DNA of 11,112 bases from CAYLLT01 sp964591605 (GCA_964591605.1 CAZQEN010000266.1:1-11112), one strand, 5' to 3'; shown: positions 1-6,281, numbered from the stretch's first letter. Translations and numbers: made by a program. The notes: generated by a model not told the origin, from the letters alone.

Positions 1-747
1 AACATGATCAGCCGCGAGAACGCCCAGCGCAAGATCGTCGTCATGTGCAACGTGGCCGACCGGGCGCTGGGCAGCGTCGTCGCCGATATTCAGCAGGCGA
101 TCACCCGGCGGGTCGAGCTTCCCCAGGGGTATTACGTCGAGTACGGCGGTCAATTCGAGAGTGCGGAAGAAACCCGCCGGCGCCTGACCGTGCTGGGCAT
201 CGTGGTGATTCTGGGGATCGGCTTCCTGCTTCATCTGGTTTTCCGATCGGCGCGCGACTCGCTGCTGATCATGGTGAACCTGCCGCTGGCCCTGATCGGC
301 GGCGTGGCCGGCGTCTACGTTTCCGGCGGCATCCTGTCCGTGGCGTCGGTCATCGGTTTCATCAGCGTCTTCGGCATCGCCGCCCGCAACGGCATCATGA
401 TGGTGTCCCACATCCGCCACCTTCAGCGTTACGAGGGCGTCACCGACTTCGCGGAGGCGGTCCGCCGCGGGGCCACCGAACGTCTGGCCCCGATTCTGAT
501 GACCGCTCTCGCGGCCGGCCTGGCCCTGATCCCGCTCGCTGTCAGCGGGGAACAGCCGGGCCGCGAGATCCTGACCCCGATGGCGATCGTGATCCTCGGC
601 GGTCTGCTGTCGTCCACGTTCCTGAACATGCTGGTGGTTCCCGCGCTGTTTCTGCGGTTCGGCCGGCCGATCGCCGCCGAGCCGGCGGCCGACATCAGCG
701 CCGAGATGGTCCGGATCGAACATGCGTTGCCGGCCGCTCCGATGTGA
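1..747 (+). CDS. HME-family RND efflux permease (CusA/CzcA-like), C-terminal part
   Basis: This is the last 248 codons of an inner-membrane, proton-driven RND pump of the heavy-metal efflux type; whole members have about 1,000-1,050 residues, so roughly three quarters lies upstream. The frame is open from base 1, and the Met at base 4 is an internal residue. Counting from base 1, NAQRKIVV (residues 7-14) and YGGQFES (about 47-53) match the second porter domain. Hydrophobic helices follow at about 62-81, 88-108, 113-137, 160-180 and 193-220. The helix GFISVFGIAARNGIMMVSHI (119-138) corresponds to the conserved CusA/CzcA segment GFIAL-G-A--NG-VMV, here with ARNGIMM. The tail after about residue 221 is hydrophilic and variable. 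The outer-membrane partner begins 13 bp after the stop, so the two are surely one operon. The exported ion cannot be told, because the metal-binding periplasmic residues are missing from the window. Confidence 0.93.
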   Translation, partial: NMISRENAQRKIVVMCNVADRALGSVVADIQQAITRRVELPQGYYVEYGGQFESAEETRRRLTVLGIVVILGIGFLLHLVFRSARDSLLIMVNLPLALIGGVAGVYVSGGILSVASVIGFISVFGIAARNGIMMVSHIRHLQRYEGVTDFAEAVRRGATERLAPILMTALAAGLALIPLAVSGEQPGREILTPMAIVILGGLLSSTFLNMLVVPALFLRFGRPIAAEPAADISAEMVRIEHALPAAPM

Positions 748-748
748 T

Positions 749-754
749 GGAGAG
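749..754 (+). promoter_or_regulatory. Ribosome binding site of the outer-membrane efflux gene
   Basis: GGAGAG ends 6 nt before the ATG at 761. It supports that start over an in-frame ATG at 722, which lies inside the end of the permease gene and would put 13 charged residues ahead of the lipoprotein signal. Confidence 0.75.
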
Positions 755-760
755 CGAAGA

Positions 761-2248
761 ATGAATCGCACACTTGTTGCGTTAACGATTGGATCGGCCA
801 TCCTGTGCCTGGCTGCGTGCCAGCTCAACCCGAAGCCGGACTACGACCGGGCCAACCAGTTCATCCGCGAAAGCACCTCCTTCCAGGCGGCACCAGATCC
901 CAAGGAGGCGCGCCTGGACCGCGAAACACTCGATCGGCAAATCGACGACGGGCTCGGGTTTGACGAGGCCGTCCGCCTGGCACTGTCGAACAACCGACGG
1001 CTCCAGTCATCGTTCCTGGAGATCGGCCTCGCGCGGGCCGACTGGCTGCAGTCCAGCCTCCTTTCCAACCCGACGCTGGGACTCGCCGTGTTGTTCCCCG
1101 AGGGCGGTGGTCTGAGCAACCTGCAGCTCAGCGTTGCCCAGAACATCGTGGACCTCTGGCAGCTTCCGGTGAAGCGACGGATTGCCGAGCGAGAGTTGGA
1201 GCGCACGATCCTGGAGGTGGCCCGCCAGGCCGGTGAGTTGGCCAATGACACAAAGCGGGCTTATTACCACGCAGTTGCACAGGATCAACTCGCTCGTCTT
1301 GCCACGGAGAACGTCACGGTCCTGTCGAAATCGTACGAGGCGATTCGAGCCCAGCGAGAAGCCGGTGCGGCCAGTGCCCTCGACGAGAATCTCGCTCGTG
1401 GCGAAATGCTGCAGGCCCAGCTCGCTCAGCGGGATGCCCGGCTTCGGGCGACAAACACCCGCCGTGAACTGTCGAAACTGCTCTCCATAGAGACCGATCT
1501 CCGCGATGTGAAGATGCTCGATCCGTTGCCGGCGCCGACGATGTCAGCGCTCGACGCCGACGAGCTGATCGACCTTGCGGAGGAGAAGCGTCTGGACTTG
1601 AGGGCAGTTCGCCAGTCTGTTGAGGCTTCCGATCAGAGGATCCGCCTTGAGTACCTGAAGATCTTCCCCGACATCACCATCGGGCCCTACCTCGAACGCA
1701 TGGAACGTCGGGCCCAGGGGGGCCGGAAACTGCTCGGCGACTTCGCCCGTGCGTCCATCGCCGCCGGGGCTCCGACGGTTCCGGACATCCAGTCACGAGC
1801 GGAGCGTCGTGCCGCGGAACGGCAGGTGATCGATACGGTCCTGGGGCCGACCCTCAGCATGACGCTGCCGATCTTCGACCAGAATCAGGCACAGGCGGCC
1901 CGTGCCCGATTGACGCACGTGCAGGCCGTCAAGTCCTACGAAGAGTTGCAGATCAACATCGCCCAGGATATCCGCACTGCCGTGGATCGGGCGACCGTTT
2001 CCTGGACGCAGGTGGGGTTCTATCAGGATGAGTTGATCCCGCAGGCCACACGCAACGTCGAATTCGCCGAGATATCGTACCAGGCGGGAAACGCTGACAT
2101 CGTGACGCTCCTGCAGGCGCAGCGAACCGCAATCCTGGTCAAGCAGGCTCACTTCGTGACGTGGGCGGAGGCCGCCACCGCCTGGGCAGACCTCGAACTC
2201 GCCGTGGGAGTACCTTTGGGAAGTCGCCGCGAGGACGCGATGCCTTGA
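761..2248 (+). CDS. TolC/CusC-family outer-membrane efflux lipoprotein
   Basis: The 495-residue product is the outer-membrane channel of the tripartite pump whose permease is immediately upstream. It starts with a lipoprotein signal: Arg3, a hydrophobic stretch and the lipobox LAAC with Cys20 as the lipidation site. Two outer membrane efflux protein (OEP) repeats follow, at about 65-250 and 270-480, with the long heptad-rich helices of the periplasmic tunnel. The second repeat shows the family hallmark GPTLSMTLPIFDQNQAQ (362-378) and ends with a helix containing YQAGNADIVTLLQAQR (about 446-461). The total is slightly longer than the usual 420-480 because of an insertion of about 50 residues at 312-360, between the strand DITIGPYLE and GPTLSMTLP. 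In the TolC fold this spot is an extracellular loop. No periplasmic adaptor gene follows, so it is expected upstream of the permease. No clear terminator with a T tract follows the stop. Confidence 0.93.
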   Translation: MNRTLVALTIGSAILCLAACQLNPKPDYDRANQFIRESTSFQAAPDPKEARLDRETLDRQIDDGLGFDEAVRLALSNNRRLQSSFLEIGLARADWLQSSLLSNPTLGLAVLFPEGGGLSNLQLSVAQNIVDLWQLPVKRRIAERELERTILEVARQAGELANDTKRAYYHAVAQDQLARLATENVTVLSKSYEAIRAQREAGAASALDENLARGEMLQAQLAQRDARLRATNTRRELSKLLSIETDLRDVKMLDPLPAPTMSALDADELIDLAEEKRLDLRAVRQSVEASDQRIRLEYLKIFPDITIGPYLERMERRAQGGRKLLGDFARASIAAGAPTVPDIQSRAERRAAERQVIDTVLGPTLSMTLPIFDQNQAQAARARLTHVQAVKSYEELQINIAQDIRTAVDRATVSWTQVGFYQDELIPQATRNVEFAEISYQAGNADIVTLLQAQRTAILVKQAHFVTWAEAATAWADLELAVGVPLGSRREDAMP

Positions 2249-2361
2249 TGGTCCGCCTTGCCTGGGTTGAGCAGCGCCGCATGATGCGTCATCCTGAACA
2301 GGGTGCTCGCCAAGGCAGGTCGCCCGACCGGTGCCCGACCGCCGGCCCCGGGGTGTTCACC

Positions 2362-2466
2362 TCACTTCCAGGGCACGGTGTCCAACACGAACGTGCACAC
2401 GATATAGGCAAGGACCAGGGCAAAGCTCAGATACATCAGCCCTTTGCCGTTGTTGTCCTCGTACAT
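2362..2466 (-). CDS. Small single-pass membrane protein, 34 residues, unknown function
   Basis: I found this frame by reading the minus strand. It encodes 34 residues: a short polar N-terminus (MYEDNNGKG), one hydrophobic helix at about 10-28 (LMYLSFALVLAYIVCTFVL) and the tail DTVPWK. Cys24 lies within the helix, and Tyr12 and Trp33 sit at its ends as in an interfacial aromatic belt. A strong purine-rich ribosome binding site (GAGGAGAG, 2473-2480) precedes the ATG with 6 nt between. Together, the optimal spacing, the textbook membrane profile and the immediate stop make chance unlikely. It is convergent with the efflux gene, which ends 113 bp away, and nothing follows it in its own direction. 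I do not recognise a family. In size and build it resembles the short accessory subunits known for membrane oxidases and transporters (CydX, KdpF, AcrZ), but its sequence matches none that I know. Confidence 0.68.
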   Translation of the reverse strand: MYEDNNGKGLMYLSFALVLAYIVCTFVLDTVPWK

Positions 2467-2472
2467 CGTCCG

Positions 2473-2480
2473 CTCTCCTC
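2473..2480 (-). promoter_or_regulatory. Ribosome binding site of the 34-residue membrane protein
   Basis: The minus strand reads GAGGAGAG here, followed by CGGACG and then the ATG. It is among the strongest Shine-Dalgarno sequences in the window and is the main support for the tiny gene. Confidence 0.65.
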
Positions 2481-2558
2481 GACTCACACCAGATGAGTGC
2501 CGCCCCATCCGTCCATCCGCGGGGCCAGGGGCAGCGCACTCGCTGTCCGTACGCCGAA

Positions 2559-2581
2559 GGCCACGGGAACCCCCGGTGGCC
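2559..2581. repeat. Inverted repeat in gap
   Basis: GGCCACGGG and CCGGTGGCC are separated by 5 nt and pair at 8 of 9 positions. No T tract follows on either strand, so it does not look like an intrinsic terminator. Its role is unknown. Confidence 0.45.
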
Positions 2582-2663
2582 GTGTCAGTTCATCAGACAC
2601 CCGGCCACACCCGAGGTTGGCCGAGGCGAAGCGGGCGCGCCCGGATCGTGCCGATTCCGTAGC

Positions 2664-2686
2664 CGAGGGCGGGCTCCCGCCTCTCG
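2664..2686. repeat. GC-rich hairpin in gap
   Basis: CGAGGGCGG and CCGCCTCTCG flank a GCTC loop and pair completely except for one bulged T. There is no T tract on either side. It looks like a short dispersed hairpin element (REP-like) rather than a terminator. I see no second close copy in this window. Confidence 0.5.
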
Positions 2687-3004
2687 TCTGATGCCTTGTC
2701 GAAGGGCCGGGTGACGGCTGACGGCAGGGCGTCAGAATCGCTTCGGATCGGCCCTTCGCAGGCCGCTTTCCGCATCGCACTGTGTTTTCGGTCGGACCCC
2801 GTTTCACCTTTCACGCAGCAATCCCAATGCCACGCTCAATGTGTGTATGGTTTGGGTGCATCCCAGCCCGCGAGAGCCTTTCGCGCGACTCTGGCGTGTT
2901 TCGGCGAGGGCAGGTGCTGCGGCGGATAAGCTCGGCCCCGCTCCGGCCGGGTGGGGAATCCTGCCCTTCGGGGGCCGCGCGTGCTGGGTAAAACTCCCCG
3001 CGCG

Positions 3005-3016
3005 GGTCACTTGACC
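3005..3016. promoter_or_regulatory. Operator-like inverted repeat before the DCC-LMF start
   Basis: GGTCA and TGACC are separated by CT and lie 8-19 bp before the ATG at 3024, where a ribosome binding site would normally be. A second palindrome, CCCGCGCGGG, is directly upstream at 2997-3006, overlapping by two bases. The position would suit a repressor site, but perfect 5-bp arms are short enough to arise by chance. Confidence 0.25.
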
Positions 3017-3023
3017 GGTTACC

Positions 3024-4943
3024 ATGTCCGCCGTGGGAAGCAGCGATCCGTCTCATGCCAGTGCTCTGAGAGTGGCGGCCCCGCCGACCCGGCCGCTGCT
3101 CATTTACGACGGCGACTGCAACTTCTGCCGGCGGTGGGTGGGGCGGTGGCGACAGATCACCGGCGACGCGGTGGACTACGCGCCGTCGCAGACGGCAGGG
3201 GAGCAGTATCCCGAGATCGACCCCGCGCGGTTCCGGGAGGCGGTGCAGCTCATCGAGCCCACCGGCGAGGTCTTCAGCGGCGCCCAGGCCGTTTTCCGGA
3301 CGCTTGCGAAAGCCCCGCGCCGGGGCTGGCCGCTGATGCTCTATCGACGCGTCCCCGGCGTGCCCGCCCTCAGCGAGGCCGCGTACGCATTCGTGGCCGC
3401 GCACCGCCGCGGTTTCTCGACGCTCACCCGCCTGCTCTGGGGCCAGCATCTCGATCCACCTTCCTACCGGATCGCCCAGGGGCTCTTCCTGAGGGGCATG
3501 GGAGGCATCTACCTGATCGCGTTCGTGTCGCTCTGGCTGCAGGTTGACGGCCTCATCGGCAGCGGGGGCATTCTGCCCGTTCACGACTGGCTCGGGCAAC
3601 TGCGCGAACATCTCGGCCCGGAGCGCTATCGATTGCTCCCCACCCTGTGCTGGTTCGGGGACAGCGACCGCGCCCTGCACGTGCTGTGCGCGGTGGGTAC
3701 CGCGGCGGCCCTCTCGCTCACCCTCGGCCTGCTGCCCATGGCGGCCTCCATCCTGTGCTGGCTGGTGTATCTGTCGTTCTTCTACGCGGGGAACGTCTTC
3801 CTTCAGTTCCAATGGGATCTGCTGCTCCTGGAGGCGGGATTTCTGGCCGTGCTGCTCTCGCCGGCCGTGGTCCGATCCCGATTCGCCCGCGACCGGCCGG
3901 CGCCCCGGCTGGTGCGGTTCCTCCTGCTGTTTCTGCTGTTCAAACTGATGTTCAGCTCGGGCGTGGTGAAGCTCAGCAGCCAGGACCCGACGTGGCGGGC
4001 ACTCGATGCCCTCCGCTACCACTATGAGACGCAGCCGCTGCCGCCCTGGACCGCCTGGCATGCACATCGGCTGCCTGCCTGGATCGACACCGGCAGCGTC
4101 GCCATCATGTTCATCATCGAGCTGGCCTTCCCGTTCCTGATCATGGGGCCGCGCCGGCTCAGGCACGTCGCGTGCGCCGGTTTCATCCTGCTGCAACTGG
4201 GCATCGCGGTCACGGGCAATTACTGCTTCTTCAACCTGCTCACGATGCTCCTGTGTGTGCCGCTGCTGGATGATGCGAGCTGGCCGCTGCGCTGGCAGCG
4301 ATGGCTGCTCGGCCCGCCGGAGGCGCCCGCGCCGGTGGCCGGTCGGTGGAGAGCACGGCTGACGATGCCGGTCGCGCTGGTGATCGTGGCCATCGGCGCG
4401 CTCAATCTGGTTCAGGCGTTCCGTGTTCCGCTCGTCCTGCCCGCTCCCATCGAGAAAGCGTACGACTTTGTCGCGCCGCTGCGGCTCTCCAACAGCTACG
4501 GGCTCTTTGCCACGATGACGACGCGGCGGCTCGAGCTCGTCATCGAAGGCAGCAACGACCGTCGCCACTGGTCGGCCTACGAGTTCAAGTGGAAACCAGG
4601 AGACGTCTCGCGCCGGCCGGCCTTCGTCGCTCCGCACCAGCCGCGCCTCGACTGGCAACTGTGGTTCGTCCCGCTCAGCCCCCAGCGGCAGAACATGTGG
4701 CTCTTTCACTTCATCGCCCGGCTCTTCGAGAACTCACCGCCGGTCACCGGCCTGCTCGAGGGCAACCCGTTCCCCGACGAGCCGCCGCGCTACATCCGGG
4801 TCCTCGTATACGACTACCACTTCTCCGACGCTGCCACCCGCCGCGACACCGGCGCCTGGTGGACCCGCGAGCTCAAGGGCCTCTACTGCCCGGTCCTGTC
4901 GGCCGACATGCTGCGGCCCGCGCGGAATCCCTCGCGCCCGTGA
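3024..4943 (+). CDS. DCC thiol-disulfide domain fused to a lipase maturation factor (LMF1-like) membrane protein
   Basis: The product has 639 residues. Residues 24-130 form a DCC-type (DUF393) thiol-disulfide domain, opening with LLIYDGDCNFCRRW, in which Cys32 and Cys35 make the CxxC pair, and closing with YRRVPGVPALSEAAYAF (107-123). Residues 153-625 are a lipase maturation factor body with about seven hydrophobic helices between 160 and 470. It carries strong family blocks: NVFLQFQWDLLLLEAGFLA (257-275), YETQPLPPW (334-342), SNSYGLFATMTTRR (489-502) and FKWKPGDVSRRPAFVAPHQP (521-540). In animals LMF1 is an ER membrane protein needed for folding of secreted lipases; the role of bacterial members is not established. 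The fusion suggests a membrane factor coupling thiol exchange to folding of exported proteins. An in-frame TGA at 3012-3014 fixes the start at 3024 or later (GTG at 3033 is an alternative). No clear ribosome binding site is visible. The stop lies just before the next gene's promoter. Confidence 0.92.
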   Translation: MSAVGSSDPSHASALRVAAPPTRPLLIYDGDCNFCRRWVGRWRQITGDAVDYAPSQTAGEQYPEIDPARFREAVQLIEPTGEVFSGAQAVFRTLAKAPRRGWPLMLYRRVPGVPALSEAAYAFVAAHRRGFSTLTRLLWGQHLDPPSYRIAQGLFLRGMGGIYLIAFVSLWLQVDGLIGSGGILPVHDWLGQLREHLGPERYRLLPTLCWFGDSDRALHVLCAVGTAAALSLTLGLLPMAASILCWLVYLSFFYAGNVFLQFQWDLLLLEAGFLAVLLSPAVVRSRFARDRPAPRLVRFLLLFLLFKLMFSSGVVKLSSQDPTWRALDALRYHYETQPLPPWTAWHAHRLPAWIDTGSVAIMFIIELAFPFLIMGPRRLRHVACAGFILLQLGIAVTGNYCFFNLLTMLLCVPLLDDASWPLRWQRWLLGPPEAPAPVAGRWRARLTMPVALVIVAIGALNLVQAFRVPLVLPAPIEKAYDFVAPLRLSNSYGLFATMTTRRLELVIEGSNDRRHWSAYEFKWKPGDVSRRPAFVAPHQPRLDWQLWFVPLSPQRQNMWLFHFIARLFENSPPVTGLLEGNPFPDEPPRYIRVLVYDYHFSDAATRRDTGAWWTRELKGLYCPVLSADMLRPARNPSRP

Positions 4944-4944
4944 G

Positions 4945-4972
4945 TTGGCAGCCTGCGCACGCGGGATACAAT
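4945..4972 (+). promoter_or_regulatory. Sigma70-type promoter for the DM13 lipoprotein gene
   Basis: TTGGCA (4945-4950) and TACAAT (4967-4972) each match the consensus hexamers at five of six positions and are 16 bp apart. Transcription would start near 4979, giving a leader of about 40 nt that ends in the gene's ribosome binding site. The -35 box begins one base after the preceding stop codon, so the DM13 gene can be expressed independently of the DCC-LMF gene. Confidence 0.65.
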
Positions 4973-5017
4973 GGGCCCACGTGCTGCCGAGACGATGAGC
5001 ATCCGGGAGAAAACAAC

Positions 5018-5506
5018 ATGGCGCGCCATACTCGAAGCCTCTTTTCGGAATTACAGGTCCTTCTCCTCTGCGCAGCCGGATGCTATCCATCCCCGGAGCC
5101 CCCTCAACAGAGCTGCGGTTCCGACGACCCCCGCGTCGGCTACATCGCCGAGCTGACCACGCGGATGCACGGGGTCAGCGGTACGGCCCGCATCGTCGAC
5201 AACTGCACCATTGTGATCGAAAACTTCAACTGGGACGGCCTGGGCGTCCGGCCCGCGGTCGTCGGCGTCACCCGCAACGACTTTGAGAACCCCGTCATCC
5301 TGCGCGACGATATCTTCCGGCTGGGCGGCTACCACAACGAGACCTTGCCCGTCCCGCTGCCGGAGGGCGTGACCCTCGATGACGTGCCCATGATCAGCAT
5401 CGACTGCCTGGGAGGCAGCGCGGTGTTCGGCTACGGCAACTTCGGCGAGGGCATCTTCCACGCCCCCGGCACCCCGCAGCCCGATCCGCTGACGTACTGG
5501 AACTGA
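5018..5506 (+). CDS. DM13-domain lipoprotein
   Basis: The product has 162 residues. A lipoprotein signal (Arg3, Arg6, hydrophobic stretch LQVLLLCAAGC) puts the lipidated cysteine at residue 22. After a short linker, residues 42-146 match the DM13 domain: HGVSGTARIVDNCTIVIENF (51-70) with NWDG (71-74), a central LGGYHNETLPVPLPEGVTLDDV (102-123) block, and ISIDC with the late cysteine (130) before FGYGNFGEG. DM13 domains occur in bacterial and animal extracellular proteins, often with DOMON domains, and have been proposed to act in electron transfer through a conserved cysteine; their chemistry is not proven. Extra cysteines at 33 and 63 could pair. GGGAGA at 5005-5010, 7 nt before the ATG, supports this start; an open frame reaching far upstream is only the shadow of the previous gene. 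It is probably attached to a membrane facing the periplasm. Confidence 0.88.
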   Translation: MARHTRSLFSELQVLLLCAAGCYPSPEPPQQSCGSDDPRVGYIAELTTRMHGVSGTARIVDNCTIVIENFNWDGLGVRPAVVGVTRNDFENPVILRDDIFRLGGYHNETLPVPLPEGVTLDDVPMISIDCLGGSAVFGYGNFGEGIFHAPGTPQPDPLTYWN

Positions 5507-5653
5507 TCCCGGAGCGGGGCTCGCCACACTCCCCTCATCTCGAAGCCACTCTCCCTGTCGCGGATGCCAGCCGATCCGTTCTGAGCGAGCCGACTGGAGC
5601 CCGGAGCGGGGTGAGGCATGTCAGGCGAGATGCCGGACGGGCGCGGATTCCGT
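5507..5653. other. Convergent gap between the DM13 lipoprotein and bcp genes
   Basis: This 147-bp gap separates two convergent genes. It holds two direct copies of CCCGGAGCGGGG (5508-5519 and 5600-5611). I see no strong hairpin followed by a T tract, so no intrinsic terminator can be named for either gene. Confidence 0.5.
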
Positions 5654-6151
5654 CTATGCCGAGTGCTGGCGGATCCACGCCAGAACCTCTTCGTCGTGAC
5701 CGGCTGGCTTGACCTTCTCAAAAACGTGGGCGATCTTCCCGTGGGGGTCGATCACGAACGTCGTGCGGGCCACGCCCATGTATTTGCGGCCGTACATCGA
5801 CTTCTCCTGCCAGGTCCCGTACGCCGTGCAGATTGCGTGGTCCGGGTCCGACAGGAGCAGGAACGGCAGGTCGTATTTGGCGATGAACTTCTCGTGCGCG
5901 GCGAGCGGGTCGGGCGAGACGCCCAGCACGACGACGCCGGCGGCGAGCAGCTTGTCGTGCGAATCCCGGAAGCCGCAGGCCTCCTTCGTGCAGCCCGACG
6001 TGTCGTCCTTCGGGTAGAAGTACAGGACGACGGTCTTTCCCTTGAAGTCGGCGAGCTTGACCGTCTTCCCGTTCGAGGCCTGAGCGGAAAGCGGCGGGGC
6101 GGCCGACCCCACGGCAGGATATGGACTCTTCGAGGCCGACGATCGGGCCAT
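5654..6151 (-). CDS. bcp: Thioredoxin-dependent thiol peroxidase, Bcp/PrxQ type
   Basis: The 165-residue product is an atypical 2-Cys peroxiredoxin of the Bcp/PrxQ class, which reduces hydrogen peroxide and organic hydroperoxides using thioredoxin, normally in the cytoplasm. The active site PKDDTSGCTKEACGFRD (47-63) has the peroxidatic Cys54 and the resolving Cys59 five residues on, the classic spacing. The conserved arginine is Arg129 in GVARTTFVID. Other family marks are VVVLGVSPD (73-81) and FLLLSDPDHAICTAYG (97-112). The length is slightly above the usual 150-156 because of an N-terminal extension of about ten residues rich in Ser and Ala. This has a weak polar character and no hydrophobic core, so export is unlikely. 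GGAGGA lies 6 nt before the ATG. It is convergent with the DM13 gene and divergent from the lipoprotein at 6444. Confidence 0.96.
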   Translation of the reverse strand: MARSSASKSPYPAVGSAAPPLSAQASNGKTVKLADFKGKTVVLYFYPKDDTSGCTKEACGFRDSHDKLLAAGVVVLGVSPDPLAAHEKFIAKYDLPFLLLSDPDHAICTAYGTWQEKSMYGRKYMGVARTTFVIDPHGKIAHVFEKVKPAGHDEEVLAWIRQHSA

Positions 6152-6157
6152 GTGCGT

Positions 6158-6163
6158 TCCTCC
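6158..6163 (-). promoter_or_regulatory. Ribosome binding site of bcp
   Basis: The minus strand reads GGAGGA, 6 nt before the ATG, which fixes the start of the peroxiredoxin. Confidence 0.8.
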
Positions 6164-6183
6164 GTATGCTCAGATGGCCATTG

Positions 6184-6204
6184 CACACGCCCGGGGGCGG
6201 TGTG
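6184..6204. repeat. Palindrome upstream of bcp
   Basis: CACACGCCC and GGGCGGTGTG face each other across 2 nt and pair with one bulged G. The site lies 33-53 bp before the bcp start, where an operator or a leader hairpin could act. It could equally be part of the repeat cluster that follows. Confidence 0.4.
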
Positions 6205-6240
6205 TCCAGCGGCGTTTTCGGCAGCAGAGTTTCGTGTTTC

Positions 6241-6281
6241 GGGTGCCCCACGCCGTCGCGAAGCACGGGGTGGGGCAGCCC
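6241..6281. repeat. 41-nt stable hairpin element
   Basis: The sequence folds on itself almost end to end. GGG pairs with CCC at the base with one bulge, TGCCCCAC pairs perfectly with GTGGGGCA, then after a G-G mismatch CCGT pairs with ACGG around the loop CGCGAAGC. It lies in the divergent gap between bcp and the next lipoprotein gene, with no T tract. It looks like a dispersed structured repeat. Confidence 0.65.

Larger units (their letters stand above)
2467..3023. other. 557-bp divergent gap without a recognised gene
   Basis: This gap separates the small minus-strand gene from the DCC-LMF gene on the plus strand. Open frames cross it on both strands, but their translations are rich in Arg, Pro, Gly and Ser with no hydrophobic core, as expected of random GC-rich sequence. 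It holds two hairpins (2559-2581 and 2664-2686) and short palindromes just before base 3024. Promoters for both flanking genes should lie here, but I cannot point to a convincing -35/-10 pair. Confidence 0.6.

Noticed and set aside
2258..2313. Possible terminator from CGCCTTGCCTGGG and CCAAGGCAGG after the outer-membrane gene
   Set aside because: The two segments look alike but pair only over about five bases once reverse-complemented, and no T tract follows.
2484..2814. Minus-strand open frames of 107 and 73 codons in the large gap
   Set aside because: The translations lack hydrophobic cores and cross a hairpin, and neither start has a ribosome binding site.
2811..4709. Long minus-strand open frame of 632 codons
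   Set aside because: It is antisense to the DCC-LMF gene, whose plus-strand translation has clear domains. The minus translation is rich in Arg, Glu, Gln, His and Pro with no recognisable block, as expected when GC-rich third positions suppress stops.
4301..5017. Upstream extension of the DM13 frame to 4301
   Set aside because: The extension overlaps the DCC-LMF coding region in another frame and reads as Arg/Ala/Pro noise. The lipoprotein signal, ribosome binding site and promoter all point to the ATG at 5018.
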